Assembly (NCBI GenBank): GCA_036521415.1
Contig: DATDHU010000020.1
Span: 14,367-78,366 of the forward strand
Length of the DNA stretch: 64,000 nt
Source of the DNA: DASXMT01 sp036521415
Lineage (GTDB): Bacteria > Actinomycetota > Acidimicrobiia > Acidimicrobiales > RAAP-2
Reading direction: 5' to 3'
Below the pieces are notes generated by a model. That model saw nothing but the letters and a program-made list of their open reading frames with translations. It ran no database searches and was not told the origin of the DNA. How positions within the stretch are numbered: the first letter of the stretch is position 1; each line of letters opens with the position of its first letter. Made by a program: the position numbers and the translations under genes. Shown piece after piece: positions 1-7,662 of this stretch.

Positions 1-96
1 GTGCCCATGAAGGAGGCGCTCGGGTCCATGGCCACCCTGGGCGAGGTCTCCGATGTGCTGCGCGGCGTCTTCGGGGAGTTCAGGCCGGGCGGCTGA
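1..96 (+). CDS. C-terminal end of a methylmalonyl-CoA mutase-family protein (partial)
   Basis: Only the last 31 codons lie in the window; the open frame runs from base 1 to a TGA at 94-96. The residues, with ATLGEVSDVLRGVFGEFRP near the end, match the usual C-terminus of the catalytic (alpha) chain of acyl-CoA mutases, where a T-[LV]-GE-[IV]-x-D-x-LRxVFGEYR signature closes the B12-associated TIM-barrel chain. It would isomerise methylmalonyl-CoA to succinyl-CoA or a related acyl-CoA. The family call rests on this short tail only; substrate specificity cannot be judged. The stop codon lies in the first of a set of 20-bp repeats. Confidence 0.55.
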   Translation: MPMKEALGSMATLGEVSDVLRGVFGEFRPGG

Positions 97-190
97 TCGA
101 GTCCTCAGTGTGTGTCCAGTCGGCTGGGGGGAGTAACCGAGTTCGGAGTGCGGTGACCGAGTCGGAAGTGCGGTGACCGAGTCGGGAGTG
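91..190 (+). repeat. Five degenerate 20-bp tandem repeats starting at the mutase stop codon
   Basis: Five consecutive 20-base units (91, 111, 131, 151, 171). The last two differ at one base and read cggtgaccgagtcggRagtg. In units 1, 3, 4 and 5 the same register holds a stop codon: TGA at 94, TAA at 134, TGA at 154 and TGA at 174, so the native stop is part of the first unit. The Shine-Dalgarno of the next gene follows directly after the array. Confidence 0.8.
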
Positions 191-209
191 TGATGATGAA
201 AGGAGCGAC

Positions 210-1088
210 ATGGACCTGGGCCAAGTAGGCATCTGGAGCGGGCAGTTCCGGTCCAAGGACACCGGTGCGGCGCGGGACGCAGCCCGAGAGCTCGAGGGGC
301 TGGGGTATGGCGCCCTGTGGATCCCCGGGGGAGCGGGCGGGGACATCTTCGGCGACGTCACCCGCGTGCTCAGCGCCACCACGACCTTGCCGGTGGTCAC
401 CGGCATCCTCAACGTCTGGATGCACGACCCCAGCGAGGTGGCGTCCGAGCACGCCCGAATCGGCGCCGCCTATCCGGAACGGTTCCTGCTCGGGCTCGGG
501 GTGAGCCACGCCATGCTGGTCGAGGCCCAGGGCGATCGCCGCTACGAGCGCCCCCGCACCAAGATGGCCGACTACCTCGACGCCCTCGACTCGGCCGTCC
601 CAGCGGTCGGTCGAGAGGACCGGGTCCTGGCCGCACTGGGGCCCAAGATGCTCGAGCTGGCCCGGGACCGCTCCGCCGGCGCGCACCCCTACCTGACCAC
701 CCCGAAGCACACCGGCGAAGCCCGATCGACACTCGGTGCCGGTCCACTGCTGGCCCCCGAGCAGATGGTCGTCCTGGACCCCGATCCATCCAGAGCGCGC
801 GCCGTTGCTCGCCAAACCCTGTCCCGCTACCTCATACTGCCCAACTACACCAACAACCTGAAGCGGCTGGGGTTCAGCGAAGCCGACCTGGCCGATGGGG
901 GTAGCGACCACCTGGTCGACGGGATCATCGCCTGGGGCGACATCGCCGCCATTGCCGGCCGGGTCAAAGAGCACCTGGACGCCGGCGCTGACCATGTCTG
1001 CCTGCAGGTCCTGACCGACACGCCCGGCGTCTACCCGATCACGCAGTGGCGCCAGCTGGCCGCCGTCATCTCGGGGCTGAGCAATTAG
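210..1088 (+). CDS. F420-dependent LLM-class oxidoreductase (TIGR03620-like)
   Basis: 292 residues, a single luciferase-like TIM-barrel domain. The N-terminus (LGQVGIWSGQF), the GILNVWMHDP stretch near residue 70, and PERFLLGLGVSHA near 95 are typical of the TIGR03620 group of luciferase-like monooxygenase-fold enzymes, which use reduced F420 rather than FMN. The substrate is unknown. The start is set by a strong AAGGAG at 200-205, four bases before ATG. F420 biosynthesis genes cofD and cofE are in the same window, so the cofactor is available. It is followed by about 470 bases without a gene that hold a dispersed non-coding element and a short repeat array. Confidence 0.8.
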   Translation: MDLGQVGIWSGQFRSKDTGAARDAARELEGLGYGALWIPGGAGGDIFGDVTRVLSATTTLPVVTGILNVWMHDPSEVASEHARIGAAYPERFLLGLGVSHAMLVEAQGDRRYERPRTKMADYLDALDSAVPAVGREDRVLAALGPKMLELARDRSAGAHPYLTTPKHTGEARSTLGAGPLLAPEQMVVLDPDPSRARAVARQTLSRYLILPNYTNNLKRLGFSEADLADGGSDHLVDGIIAWGDIAAIAGRVKEHLDAGADHVCLQVLTDTPGVYPITQWRQLAAVISGLSN

Positions 1089-1146
1089 GTTCAACAGCTC
1101 CTACCCAGGCCTCACAGCCGGGGCTCTTGAGCCCGAGCGCACCATT

Positions 1147-1430
1147 GGTAATCGACCACAGACAGTGACCGGTCACCGGCCTGTGAGCCGGCGGGGGCGG
1201 GCGCAGACGGCTTCGAAAATCGCCTCCCTTCGTGTCCGTCCCGGTATGGATCTGTTCCACGTCTCGGCGAAAGGGCCGCGCGGCGACATCGCTCGGGCGA
1301 ATCAATTCGCCCAAAGGCGGGCAGAACAAACACCGGCGGGAAGCCCAGGCCCTCGGTCTGGCGACATCCGGGTGGCCAGATCACAAGCGACAACTGCCCG
1401 TTGTCTCGTCGTAGAAGCTCACGGACAGTG
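1147..1430 (+). repeat. Dispersed non-coding element, copy A (284 bp)
   Basis: This gene-free stretch is homologous to the reverse strand of 57421-57689. Shared blocks, in the same order, are atcgaccac near 1150, cacgtYtcggcgaaagg at 1258-1274, aattcgcc near 1305, aggcgggcagaa from 1315, ccagatSacaagcgac at 1376-1391, and cacggacagtg at the end. The distances between blocks differ by non-multiples of three (29 versus 18 bases after gaaagg), so no reading frame is conserved. Predicted pairings include a perfect 8-bp hairpin gggcgaat/attcgccc at 1296-1313, enclosed by TCTG (1251) with CAGA (1322). It may be a structured RNA or the relic of a small mobile element; no transposase is present. Confidence 0.7.
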
Positions 1431-1513
1431 GGATTAGCGAACGTTCCCACCGATGGCCACCCGACGCCATCAGACCTCGAGGGCCGCCGTTCAGTAACAG
1501 GTCCTGAAGAACA

Positions 1514-1566
1514 GGGCCTCAGAAAAGGGCCTCAGAAAAGGGCCTCAGAAAATGGGCTTCAGGAAC
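1514..1566 (-). repeat. 13-bp tandem repeats anchored on the amidohydrolase stop codon
   Basis: Three perfect plus-strand copies of gggcctcagaaaa start at 1514, 1527 and 1540, followed by a diverged copy that contains the end of the minus-strand gene. Read on the minus strand, each unit carries TGA: the native stop at 1561-1559, then TGA at 1547, 1534 and 1521, with spacings of 14, 13 and 13 bases. The array lies in the 3' untranslated side of the M20 gene. Confidence 0.8.
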
Positions 1567-2740
1567 GGGCCAGCAGTCGGTCGCGCAATGCGCCGTCGGC
1601 GGCGGCATCGACGGCGGTCCAGGCCATGGCCAGTGCCCCATCGCGGAGGGCGGCATCGGCCGATTCGGTGATGCAGGCAGCGGCGAATTCCGGTTGGTGG
1701 TTGACCGCCCCACCGGAGTCCAGCGCGATGAGCGGGTGGATGGTGGGGATGACCAGCGAGACGTTGCCCATGTCGGTGGACAGGATGGGGAGCGCGGCGC
1801 GCTCGTCGTCGAGGGTGAACCGTCGGCCGAGCGCCTCGGCGTTGACGCGGTACGCGTCGAGCAGTCCCCGGTCGCTCTCCATGTGGGAGTAGACCGGTGC
1901 GAGCTCCTTGTAGCGCACGCTTGCTCCCGTGGCCGTACTCCCGGCCTCGAAGCAGGCCCGCACCTTCGGCTCCAGGACCTCGAGGTCCTGGAGCGTCAGG
2001 GCCCGGACCATGTACCGCGCCGACACCGCCGCTGGAATGATGTTTGGTGCCGACCCTCCCTCGGTCACCACGCCGTGCAGCTGGTTCCCGGGCCGGAGCT
2101 GCTGGCGCAGCAGGCCCAGCGCCACCTGGGCGACGGTCATGGCGTCGGCGGCGTTCACGCCTTCCCACGGGGCGGCCGAGGCATGGGCACTCTTCCCGGT
2201 GAAGTGCACGTCGAAATGGGAGACGGCGAGGATTGTGCCGGCCAGCGCCTCGGTGGACCACGGGTGCACCATCATGGCGGCGTGGACGCCGTCGAACACC
2301 CCTCGCTCGAGGAGCAGGATCTTCCCGCCGCCGCCCTCCTCGGCCGGCGTTCCGACCACCCGGACGGTCAGCCCCAGCTCGTCGGCGACGGCGGCCAAAC
2401 CCAGGCCGGCCCCGACCGCACTGGCGGCGATGATGTTGTGGCCGCAGGCGTGACCGACGTCGGGGAGTGCGTCGTACTCGGCGCACAGCGCTACGACAAG
2501 GGGCCCCGAACCGAACTCGGCGCTGAAGGCGGTAGGAAGGTCGCCGACCCCCTCGGCGACGGTGAAACCCCCGTCAGACAGGGCGCCGGCCGTCCAGCCC
2601 GCCGCCCGCTCCTCCTCGTAGGAGAGCTCAGGGTGTGCGTGGATGGTGTGGCTGAGCTCGATCAGGGAACCCAGAGCGGCGTCAATAGTGTTCTCGACCG
2701 ACTGCTTTGCCGATGCCATGTCGGCGGTCACCTCGCTCAC
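1559..2740 (-). CDS. M20 family metallo-amidohydrolase (AbgB / PM20D2-like)
   Basis: 393 residues. The zinc-ligand region EYDALPDVGHACGHN (residues 88-102) is the hallmark of the AbgB/PM20D2 branch of M20 peptidases, which hydrolyse small N-acyl or dipeptide amides. A glutamate-glycine cluster (PAEEGGGG, near 132) supplies the catalytic base and another metal ligand, and MVHPWS and TDMGNVS fit the dimerisation and metal sites. There is no signal peptide, so it acts in the cytoplasm. It starts nine bases after the carboxylase alpha-subunit stop on the same strand, so the two are probably co-transcribed. The true substrate cannot be inferred. Confidence 0.85.
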   Translation of the reverse strand: MSEVTADMASAKQSVENTIDAALGSLIELSHTIHAHPELSYEEERAAGWTAGALSDGGFTVAEGVGDLPTAFSAEFGSGPLVVALCAEYDALPDVGHACGHNIIAASAVGAGLGLAAVADELGLTVRVVGTPAEEGGGGKILLLERGVFDGVHAAMMVHPWSTEALAGTILAVSHFDVHFTGKSAHASAAPWEGVNAADAMTVAQVALGLLRQQLRPGNQLHGVVTEGGSAPNIIPAAVSARYMVRALTLQDLEVLEPKVRACFEAGSTATGASVRYKELAPVYSHMESDRGLLDAYRVNAEALGRRFTLDDERAALPILSTDMGNVSLVIPTIHPLIALDSGGAVNHQPEFAAACITESADAALRDGALAMAWTAVDAAADGALRDRLLARS

Positions 2741-2749
2741 TGGCTGCCC

Positions 2750-4519
2750 CTACTCGATGATGGCGACCACGTCGCCCGGCCCCACCGCGTCGCCCGCCGC
2801 CACCTTGATCTCCTTGACCGTCCCGGCCTTCTCGCTGACCACGTTGTTCTCCATCTTCATGGCCTCGAGCACGCAGATGGTCTGCCCCAGTTCCACCTCG
2901 TCACCCACCGCGACGGTCACCTTGACGATGGTCCCCTGCATGGGCACGGCCACCGTCCCTGAACCCGTGGCCCCCCCGGCTGCCTTGGGCCGCCTGAGCC
3001 CGGTGGCACGGGGGGACGAGGCGGCGACGGCCACCTCACCGAGATCGGGAACCCACAACTTCACCTGATATCGCCGCCCGTCGACTTCGGCGGTCACGTT
3101 TCGCAATACCGTGGCCTCCGGCTCATCGCCGTCGGCAGCCGGGTCCGGCTCCCGGCCCACATCGGCGGTGACCGAGCTCAGGTCCAGGGTCTGTTCCACC
3201 CAGTTGGTGGAGTGGGTAGCGGCGGCAAAGTCGGGATGGGACAGGATGACGACGTCGGCGGGGAGGGTGGTGGCCACGCCGCTCACCACCGTTTCCTCGA
3301 TGGCCCGGAGCATCCGCAGCCGCGCCGCCTCCCGGTCGCGGCCCCAGACCACCAGCTTGGCCACCAAGTTGTCGTAGTACTGGCTGATGGTGTCGCCTCG
3401 GCCGTACCCGGCGTCGAGGCGCACCCCGGGACCGCCGGGAGCGACGAACTCGGTGATGGTGCCCGGTGACGGGGTGAACGCCCCACCGGTCGGGTCCTCG
3501 GCATTGATGCGCACCTCGATGGCGTGGCCATCCCGGGCCACGTCGTCTTGGCCGAATCCAAGCGGCTCACCCGATGCCACCCGTAGCTGCCACTCCACCA
3601 GGTCGAGCCCGGTGACCAGCTCGGTGACCGGGTGCTCCACCTGCAGACGCGTGTTCATCTCCAAGAAGAAGAACTCGCCGTCCTGGTAGAGGAACTCGAC
3701 GGTGCCGGCATTGATATAGCCACAGGCCTCGGCCACTCGCACCGCGGCCGCGCCCATGGCTTGGCGGATCTCGTCGGGAAAGTCGGGGGCCGGGCTCTCT
3801 TCCACCAGCTTCTGGTGGCGTCGCTGGCACGAGCAATCTCGCTCGCCCAGCCACAGGGTGGTGCCATGGGTGTCGGCGATGACTTGCATCTCGATGTGAC
3901 GGGGCCAGGCCAGGTAGCGCTCGACGTAGCACTCGTCTCGCCCGAAGTAGGCCAGTGCCTCCCGCTGTGCCGACTCCAAGGCGTCGGCGGCCTGTGCTGC
4001 GCCCTCCACCACTTTCATCCCGCGCCCACCACCGCCGAAGGCGGCCTTGATGGCGACGGGCCATCCGGCCTCGTTGCCGAAGGCAATCACCTCGCCAGGC
4101 GAGGTCAGTACCTCGCTGCGCCCCGGGACGCCCGAGACGCCGGCCTTCTCCGCCGCGTGCCGGGAGCTGATCTTGTCACCCATGACCTCGATGGCCTCGG
4201 GCGGCGGGCCGATGAAGGTCACACCCCGGTCGGTGATGGCCCGGGCGAAGTCGGTGTTCTCCGAGAAGAAGCCGTAGCCGGGGTGCACGGCATCCGCCCC
4301 GCTCTTCTCGATGGCACCGAGGATGGCCTCGGTGTTGAGATAGCTCTCGGCAGCGGTCTGGCCGCCGAGGGCATAGGCCTCGTCTGCCAGTCGAACATGG
4401 AGTGCGTCCCGGTCGAGCTCGGAGTAGACGGCCACCGTGGCCACCCCCATCTCGCGGCAGGTCCGTATGACACGGACGGCGATCTCCCCCCGGTTGGCGA
4501 TGAGAACCTTCTTCAGCAC
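2750..4519 (-). CDS. Acetyl/propionyl-CoA carboxylase alpha subunit (biotin carboxylase + BCCP)
   Basis: 589 residues from the GTG at 4519, chosen because LKKVLIANRGEIAVRVI is the canonical biotin-carboxylase N-terminus and GAAAGG lies just upstream; the longer open frame to 4780 has no homology-like sequence. Domains in order: biotin carboxylase N-domain, ATP-grasp, C-domain, a linker of about 100 residues, and a biotinyl domain with EAMKMENN whose lysine (about residue 555) carries biotin. It carboxylates biotin with ATP and bicarbonate for a separate carboxyltransferase beta subunit, which is not in this window. A biotin ligase gene is divergently oriented 150 bp away, and an M20 amidohydrolase follows on the same strand. 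Confidence 0.92.
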   Translation of the reverse strand: MLKKVLIANRGEIAVRVIRTCREMGVATVAVYSELDRDALHVRLADEAYALGGQTAAESYLNTEAILGAIEKSGADAVHPGYGFFSENTDFARAITDRGVTFIGPPPEAIEVMGDKISSRHAAEKAGVSGVPGRSEVLTSPGEVIAFGNEAGWPVAIKAAFGGGGRGMKVVEGAAQAADALESAQREALAYFGRDECYVERYLAWPRHIEMQVIADTHGTTLWLGERDCSCQRRHQKLVEESPAPDFPDEIRQAMGAAAVRVAEACGYINAGTVEFLYQDGEFFFLEMNTRLQVEHPVTELVTGLDLVEWQLRVASGEPLGFGQDDVARDGHAIEVRINAEDPTGGAFTPSPGTITEFVAPGGPGVRLDAGYGRGDTISQYYDNLVAKLVVWGRDREAARLRMLRAIEETVVSGVATTLPADVVILSHPDFAAATHSTNWVEQTLDLSSVTADVGREPDPAADGDEPEATVLRNVTAEVDGRRYQVKLWVPDLGEVAVAASSPRATGLRRPKAAGGATGSGTVAVPMQGTIVKVTVAVGDEVELGQTICVLEAMKMENNVVSEKAGTVKEIKVAAGDAVGPGDVVAIIE

Positions 4520-4592
4520 GCTGGGCCTTTCGAATCTGGACGAGCGACGATCCCTGGACCGCCGACGAGCGCTACAACACTGGCACGGCCCG

Positions 4593-4598
4593 TAGGGT
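4593..4598 (+). promoter_or_regulatory. -10 box TAGGGT upstream of birA
   Basis: TAGGGT is followed after seven bases by ATG at 4606, the same layout as the leaderless starts elsewhere in the window. That ATG is out of frame with the birA domain (see the C7 tract at 4661-4667). Confidence 0.5.
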
Positions 4599-4630
4599 AC
4601 GTGCCATGCCGGAGGCGACCGATCACACGC

Positions 4631-4690
4631 CAGAGCCGAGCACCCCCGTGCCCAAGCCAACCCCCCCGTGCCGGAGCCGACCGGCCCGAG
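4631..4690 (+). repeat. Degenerate 20-bp repeats with a C7 tract at the birA 5' end
   Basis: Units built on gagccRaSc-acccccgtgcc recur three times. The first has a run of five C before gtgcc, the second a run of seven (4661-4667). The run length decides which upstream start is in frame with the biotin ligase. Confidence 0.5.
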
Positions 4691-5609
4691 GGGGCCAGGG
4701 CCGATGCCGAGGGTAGTGCCCGGCCCGAGCGGCACCCGGTTCGCCGAGGTGCGCTGGTTCGACGAGCTCGACTCCACCAACCGGTACCTGTTGAGCGAGG
4801 CCCGGGCGGGAGCGGGCGAGGGACTGGTGGTCGTGGCCGATCACCAGAGTGCCGGCCGAGGCCGGTTGGGAAGGCGCTGGGAGGCACCGCCGGGGGCAAA
4901 CCTGTTGGCGTCGGTGCTCTTGCGACCCCACTTGCCATTCGAAGCGCGCCACCTGGCCAGTGCCGTCGTCGCCCTGGCCGCGGCCGACGCCTGCGCCGCG
5001 CTCGGCGGCGTGGCCGCGAGCATCAAGTGGCCCAACGACCTCCTGGTCGATGGGCGCAAGCTGGCCGGAGTGCTGGCCGAGGCCGATGTGGGCACCGAAG
5101 GTCGGGCACCCATCGTGGTGGGTATCGGCATCAACGTGGCCTGGCCAGCGGCGACGACCGTGGGCGGGCCCACTGACCCACCCGCCCGCGAGCCGGGCGG
5201 CCCCGGCGGGCCCGGCGGCCGGTCCAGTCACCAAGGCGACCGGGGCCCCCGAATCGACGAACGTGACCTGGCCGACTCGGCCACGTCGCTCCTGCGAGAG
5301 ACGGGCCGTCCCGTCGACCGTGCCCGCCTCCTCGACCGCTTGCTGGTCGAGCTCGAGCCCCGGGCGGCCGCCCTGTCCTCAGCTGGAGGTCGGATCGGCC
5401 AGGCCGCCGAGTTGAGGAGCCGGTGCACGACCATCGGTACTCGGGTCAGGGTGGAATCGTCTGATTCCACGTTCAACGGGATGGCCGTGGACGTGACCGC
5501 CGAGGGCCATCTGGTCGTTGACGTCGACGACCAGGGGCCACGGACAGTGGTGGTTGGTGACGTGATCCATCTGCGGACGGCCCCCGATCAGGGGCGCGGC
5601 CCGGGGTAA
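4668..5609 (+). CDS. birA: Biotin--[acetyl-CoA-carboxylase] ligase (monofunctional)
   Basis: Up to 313 residues from the GTG at 4668. The biotin-binding loop SAGRGRLGRRW (61-71) and KWPNDLLVDGRKLAGVL (120-136) are diagnostic of biotin protein ligase; a C-terminal SH3-like domain follows (TRVRVESSDSTFNGMAVDV). There is no N-terminal helix-turn-helix, so it is a group I ligase that cannot act as the biotin repressor. It would biotinylate the divergently encoded carboxylase. The start is uncertain: ATG at 4704 is possible, and the leaderless-type ATG at 4606 would read in frame only if the C7 tract had five or eight bases. A Gly/Pro-rich insertion (about 165-185) separates the catalytic core from the C-terminal part. 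Confidence 0.88.
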   Translation: MPEPTGPRGPGPMPRVVPGPSGTRFAEVRWFDELDSTNRYLLSEARAGAGEGLVVVADHQSAGRGRLGRRWEAPPGANLLASVLLRPHLPFEARHLASAVVALAAADACAALGGVAASIKWPNDLLVDGRKLAGVLAEADVGTEGRAPIVVGIGINVAWPAATTVGGPTDPPAREPGGPGGPGGRSSHQGDRGPRIDERDLADSATSLLRETGRPVDRARLLDRLLVELEPRAAALSSAGGRIGQAAELRSRCTTIGTRVRVESSDSTFNGMAVDVTAEGHLVVDVDDQGPRTVVVGDVIHLRTAPDQGRGPG

Positions 5610-5612
5610 ACT
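5607..5612 (+). promoter_or_regulatory. -10 box TAAACT, leaderless-type promoter of rmlB
   Basis: TAAACT overlaps the birA stop region and lies nine bases before the rmlB ATG; no Shine-Dalgarno is present. Confidence 0.45.
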
Positions 5613-5621
5613 CGTTCGCTC

Positions 5622-6632
5622 ATGCGACTTCTGGTCACCGGCGGTGCCGGATTCATTGGGTCCAACTTTGTCCGATTCTGGGCGGGCCGCCATCCCAACG
5701 ACGCTGTCGTCGCCTACGACGTGCTCACCTATGCCGGGAACCGGCCCAACCTGGCCGACGTGGAGGACCGGATCTCCTTTGTCCACGGTGACATCTGCGA
5801 CTTGGACCAGGTGGCCCAGACGCTGGACAAGCACCAGATCGACGTGATCGTGAACTTCGCCGCCGAGTCGCACAACTCGCTCGCCATCTTGGACCCCACC
5901 CGGTTCTTCCAGACCAACGTCATCGGGACCCAGACCCTGCTCGAGGCGGCACGGAGCCACGGCATCTCCCGCTTTCACCACATCTCCACCTGTGAGGTCT
6001 ACGGAGACCTGGCCCTCGACAGCGACGAGCTATTCACCGAGGAGACGCCCTACCGGCCGCGCACGCCCTACAACGCCTCCAAGGCGGCCGCCGATCACGC
6101 CGTGCGGGCCTACGGGGAGACCTTCGGGGTCCCGGCCACCATCACCAACTGCTGCAACAACTTCGGGCCCTACCAGTTCCCCGAGAAGGTCATCCCGTTG
6201 TTCACGGCCAAGGCCCTCGACGACCAGCCCCTGACCATGTACGCCTCGACCCAGAACCGACGCGAGTGGCTGCATGTGGACGACCACTGCCGGGCCATCG
6301 AGGCGGTGCTCCATCACGGGGAAGAAGGGGAGACCTACAACGTCGGTAGCGGGACAGAGGCCAGCATCGAGGAGATAGCCGACGCTGTGCTGGCCGCCAC
6401 CGGCCGCCCCTCGACGCTCAAGGAGATCGTTCCCGACCGTCCCAGCCACGACCGGCGCTACCTGCTCGATTCGAGCAAGATCCACAAAGCTCTGGGCTGG
6501 GAGCCCACCATCGGCTTCGCCGAAGGACTGGCCGCCACAGTCAGGTGGTACGCCGAGCATCGCAGCTGGTGGGAGCCACTCCGCGACCGCGCCCCGGTGG
6601 TGGAAGGGGCCTGGTCCGCGGGCACGTCATGA
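5622..6632 (+). CDS. rmlB: dTDP-glucose 4,6-dehydratase-like SDR, active-site variant
   Basis: 336 residues of the extended short-chain dehydrogenase fold: NAD-binding TGGAGFIGSNF (6-16), YxxxK at Tyr150/Lys154, and NCCNNFGPYQFPEKVIPL, all typical of RmlB, which converts dTDP-glucose to the 4-keto-6-deoxy sugar. Two RmlB signatures are altered. The T-D-E triad reads T123-C124-E125, and the usual AAESHVDRS loop reads AAESHNSLA. The missing Asp is the general acid in characterised RmlB enzymes, so this may be a subfamily with a different nucleotide sugar. The downstream partner rmlD overlaps by four bases, which supports the rhamnose or deoxysugar pathway. Confidence 0.8.
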   Translation: MRLLVTGGAGFIGSNFVRFWAGRHPNDAVVAYDVLTYAGNRPNLADVEDRISFVHGDICDLDQVAQTLDKHQIDVIVNFAAESHNSLAILDPTRFFQTNVIGTQTLLEAARSHGISRFHHISTCEVYGDLALDSDELFTEETPYRPRTPYNASKAAADHAVRAYGETFGVPATITNCCNNFGPYQFPEKVIPLFTAKALDDQPLTMYASTQNRREWLHVDDHCRAIEAVLHHGEEGETYNVGSGTEASIEEIADAVLAATGRPSTLKEIVPDRPSHDRRYLLDSSKIHKALGWEPTIGFAEGLAATVRWYAEHRSWWEPLRDRAPVVEGAWSAGTS

Positions 6633-7594
6633 CCGGCTCATTGCGCATCTTGCTCACCGGGGCGAACGGGCAGCTCGGCCAGGACCTCCAGGCCGTCCTG
6701 TCCGGCCGTCCACCCGACGGGGGCGACCCCGGGTCAGCGGTGGCCGCCGCCGCCGACCAAGTGGTCGGGTCAGCTGAACAGGTCATCGTGCTGGCCACCG
6801 ATATCGACACGCTGGACGTGGCCGACCGGGGTGCGGTCGAGAATGCCTTCGACGAGTTCCGCCCGGACGTGGTCGTGCACGCTGGGGCCTATACCGCAGT
6901 CGACGCCTGCGAGTCGGATGCCGACACCGCCTTTGCCGTGAACGGGGCGGGAACCGGCCACATCGCCGAATCCAGCGCCCGGGCCGGCGCCCACCTGCTC
7001 TACGTCTCCACCGACTACGTGTTCGACGGCACCTCCGACCGGCCCTACCAGGAGGGCGACAAGCCCAACCCCCGATCGGTCTACGGTCGATCCAAGTTGG
7101 CCGGCGAGGTCGAGGTGGCCCGGTCGTCGCCGGGTGCAACCGTGGTGCGCACCTCCTGGGTCAGCGGCGCACACGGTTCCAACATGACCAGGACCGTCCT
7201 GGGGCTGGGGGCGAGACCGGACGGCGGACCGCTCCGATTCGTCGACGACCAGCACGGGTCCCCCACCTTCACGGCGGACCTGGCGCCGGCCATCGTGCGA
7301 CTGGCCATCGAGCGGCGTCCCGGGACCTTCCACGTGACCAACCAAGGCACCACATCCTGGTTCGAGTTTGCCCGGGCCGTGCTGACGGTGGTCGGCCTCG
7401 ATCCGGGCCGGGTCGAGCCGATCACCACCTCGCAGCTGGATCCGCCCCGCCCCGCCCCCCGGCCCACCAACTCGAGGCTCGACAATGCGGCCCTGCGCCT
7501 GGCCGGCCTGCCGCTCCTCCCGGCGTGGGAGGATGCCCTGGCCCGCCTGGTGCCGGTGTTGTTGGAGGCGGCCGACCACGCGCCGGCGGGATAG
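6629..7594 (+). CDS. rmlD: dTDP-4-dehydrorhamnose reductase
   Basis: 321 residues from the ATG at 6629, which overlaps the rmlB stop as ATGA and indicates translational coupling. It has the RmlD pattern: LTGANGQLGQDL, then DVVVHAGAYTAVDACESD, the YVSTDYVFDG strand, YGRSKLAGE (catalytic Tyr and Lys), and VRTSWV. It reduces dTDP-4-dehydro-rhamnose to dTDP-L-rhamnose with NADPH. A Gly/Ala-rich stretch follows the first beta-alpha unit (about residues 30-50), slightly longer than usual. rmlC is not nearby and rmlA lies at 46.9 kb. Confidence 0.9.
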   Translation: MTGSLRILLTGANGQLGQDLQAVLSGRPPDGGDPGSAVAAAADQVVGSAEQVIVLATDIDTLDVADRGAVENAFDEFRPDVVVHAGAYTAVDACESDADTAFAVNGAGTGHIAESSARAGAHLLYVSTDYVFDGTSDRPYQEGDKPNPRSVYGRSKLAGEVEVARSSPGATVVRTSWVSGAHGSNMTRTVLGLGARPDGGPLRFVDDQHGSPTFTADLAPAIVRLAIERRPGTFHVTNQGTTSWFEFARAVLTVVGLDPGRVEPITTSQLDPPRPAPRPTNSRLDNAALRLAGLPLLPAWEDALARLVPVLLEAADHAPAG

Positions 7595-7662
7595 ACGCCC
7601 CGCCAGCCGAGACCCACGACCTGCCCAGCGAGATAGAGGGCCCGAGGTAACAGAGGAGAGCC

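Noticed and set aside
91..190. CRISPR-like array
   Set aside because: Units are contiguous, without spacers, and degenerate; no cas genes are present in the window. The same applies to the other arrays.
105..1094. A 329-codon minus-strand frame opposite the LLM oxidoreductase gene
   Set aside because: It has no recognisable domain and lies fully antisense to a gene with a strong ribosome-binding site and family signatures.
1147..1430. Insertion sequence with transposase
   Set aside because: There is no transposase frame, no terminal inverted repeats and no target-site duplication in either copy. A non-autonomous relic is still possible and is listed as a finding.
4606..4716. An independent short gene at ATG 4606
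   Set aside because: The Pro-rich frame ends soon after the C7 tract and has no family features. It is better seen as an out-of-frame start region of birA.
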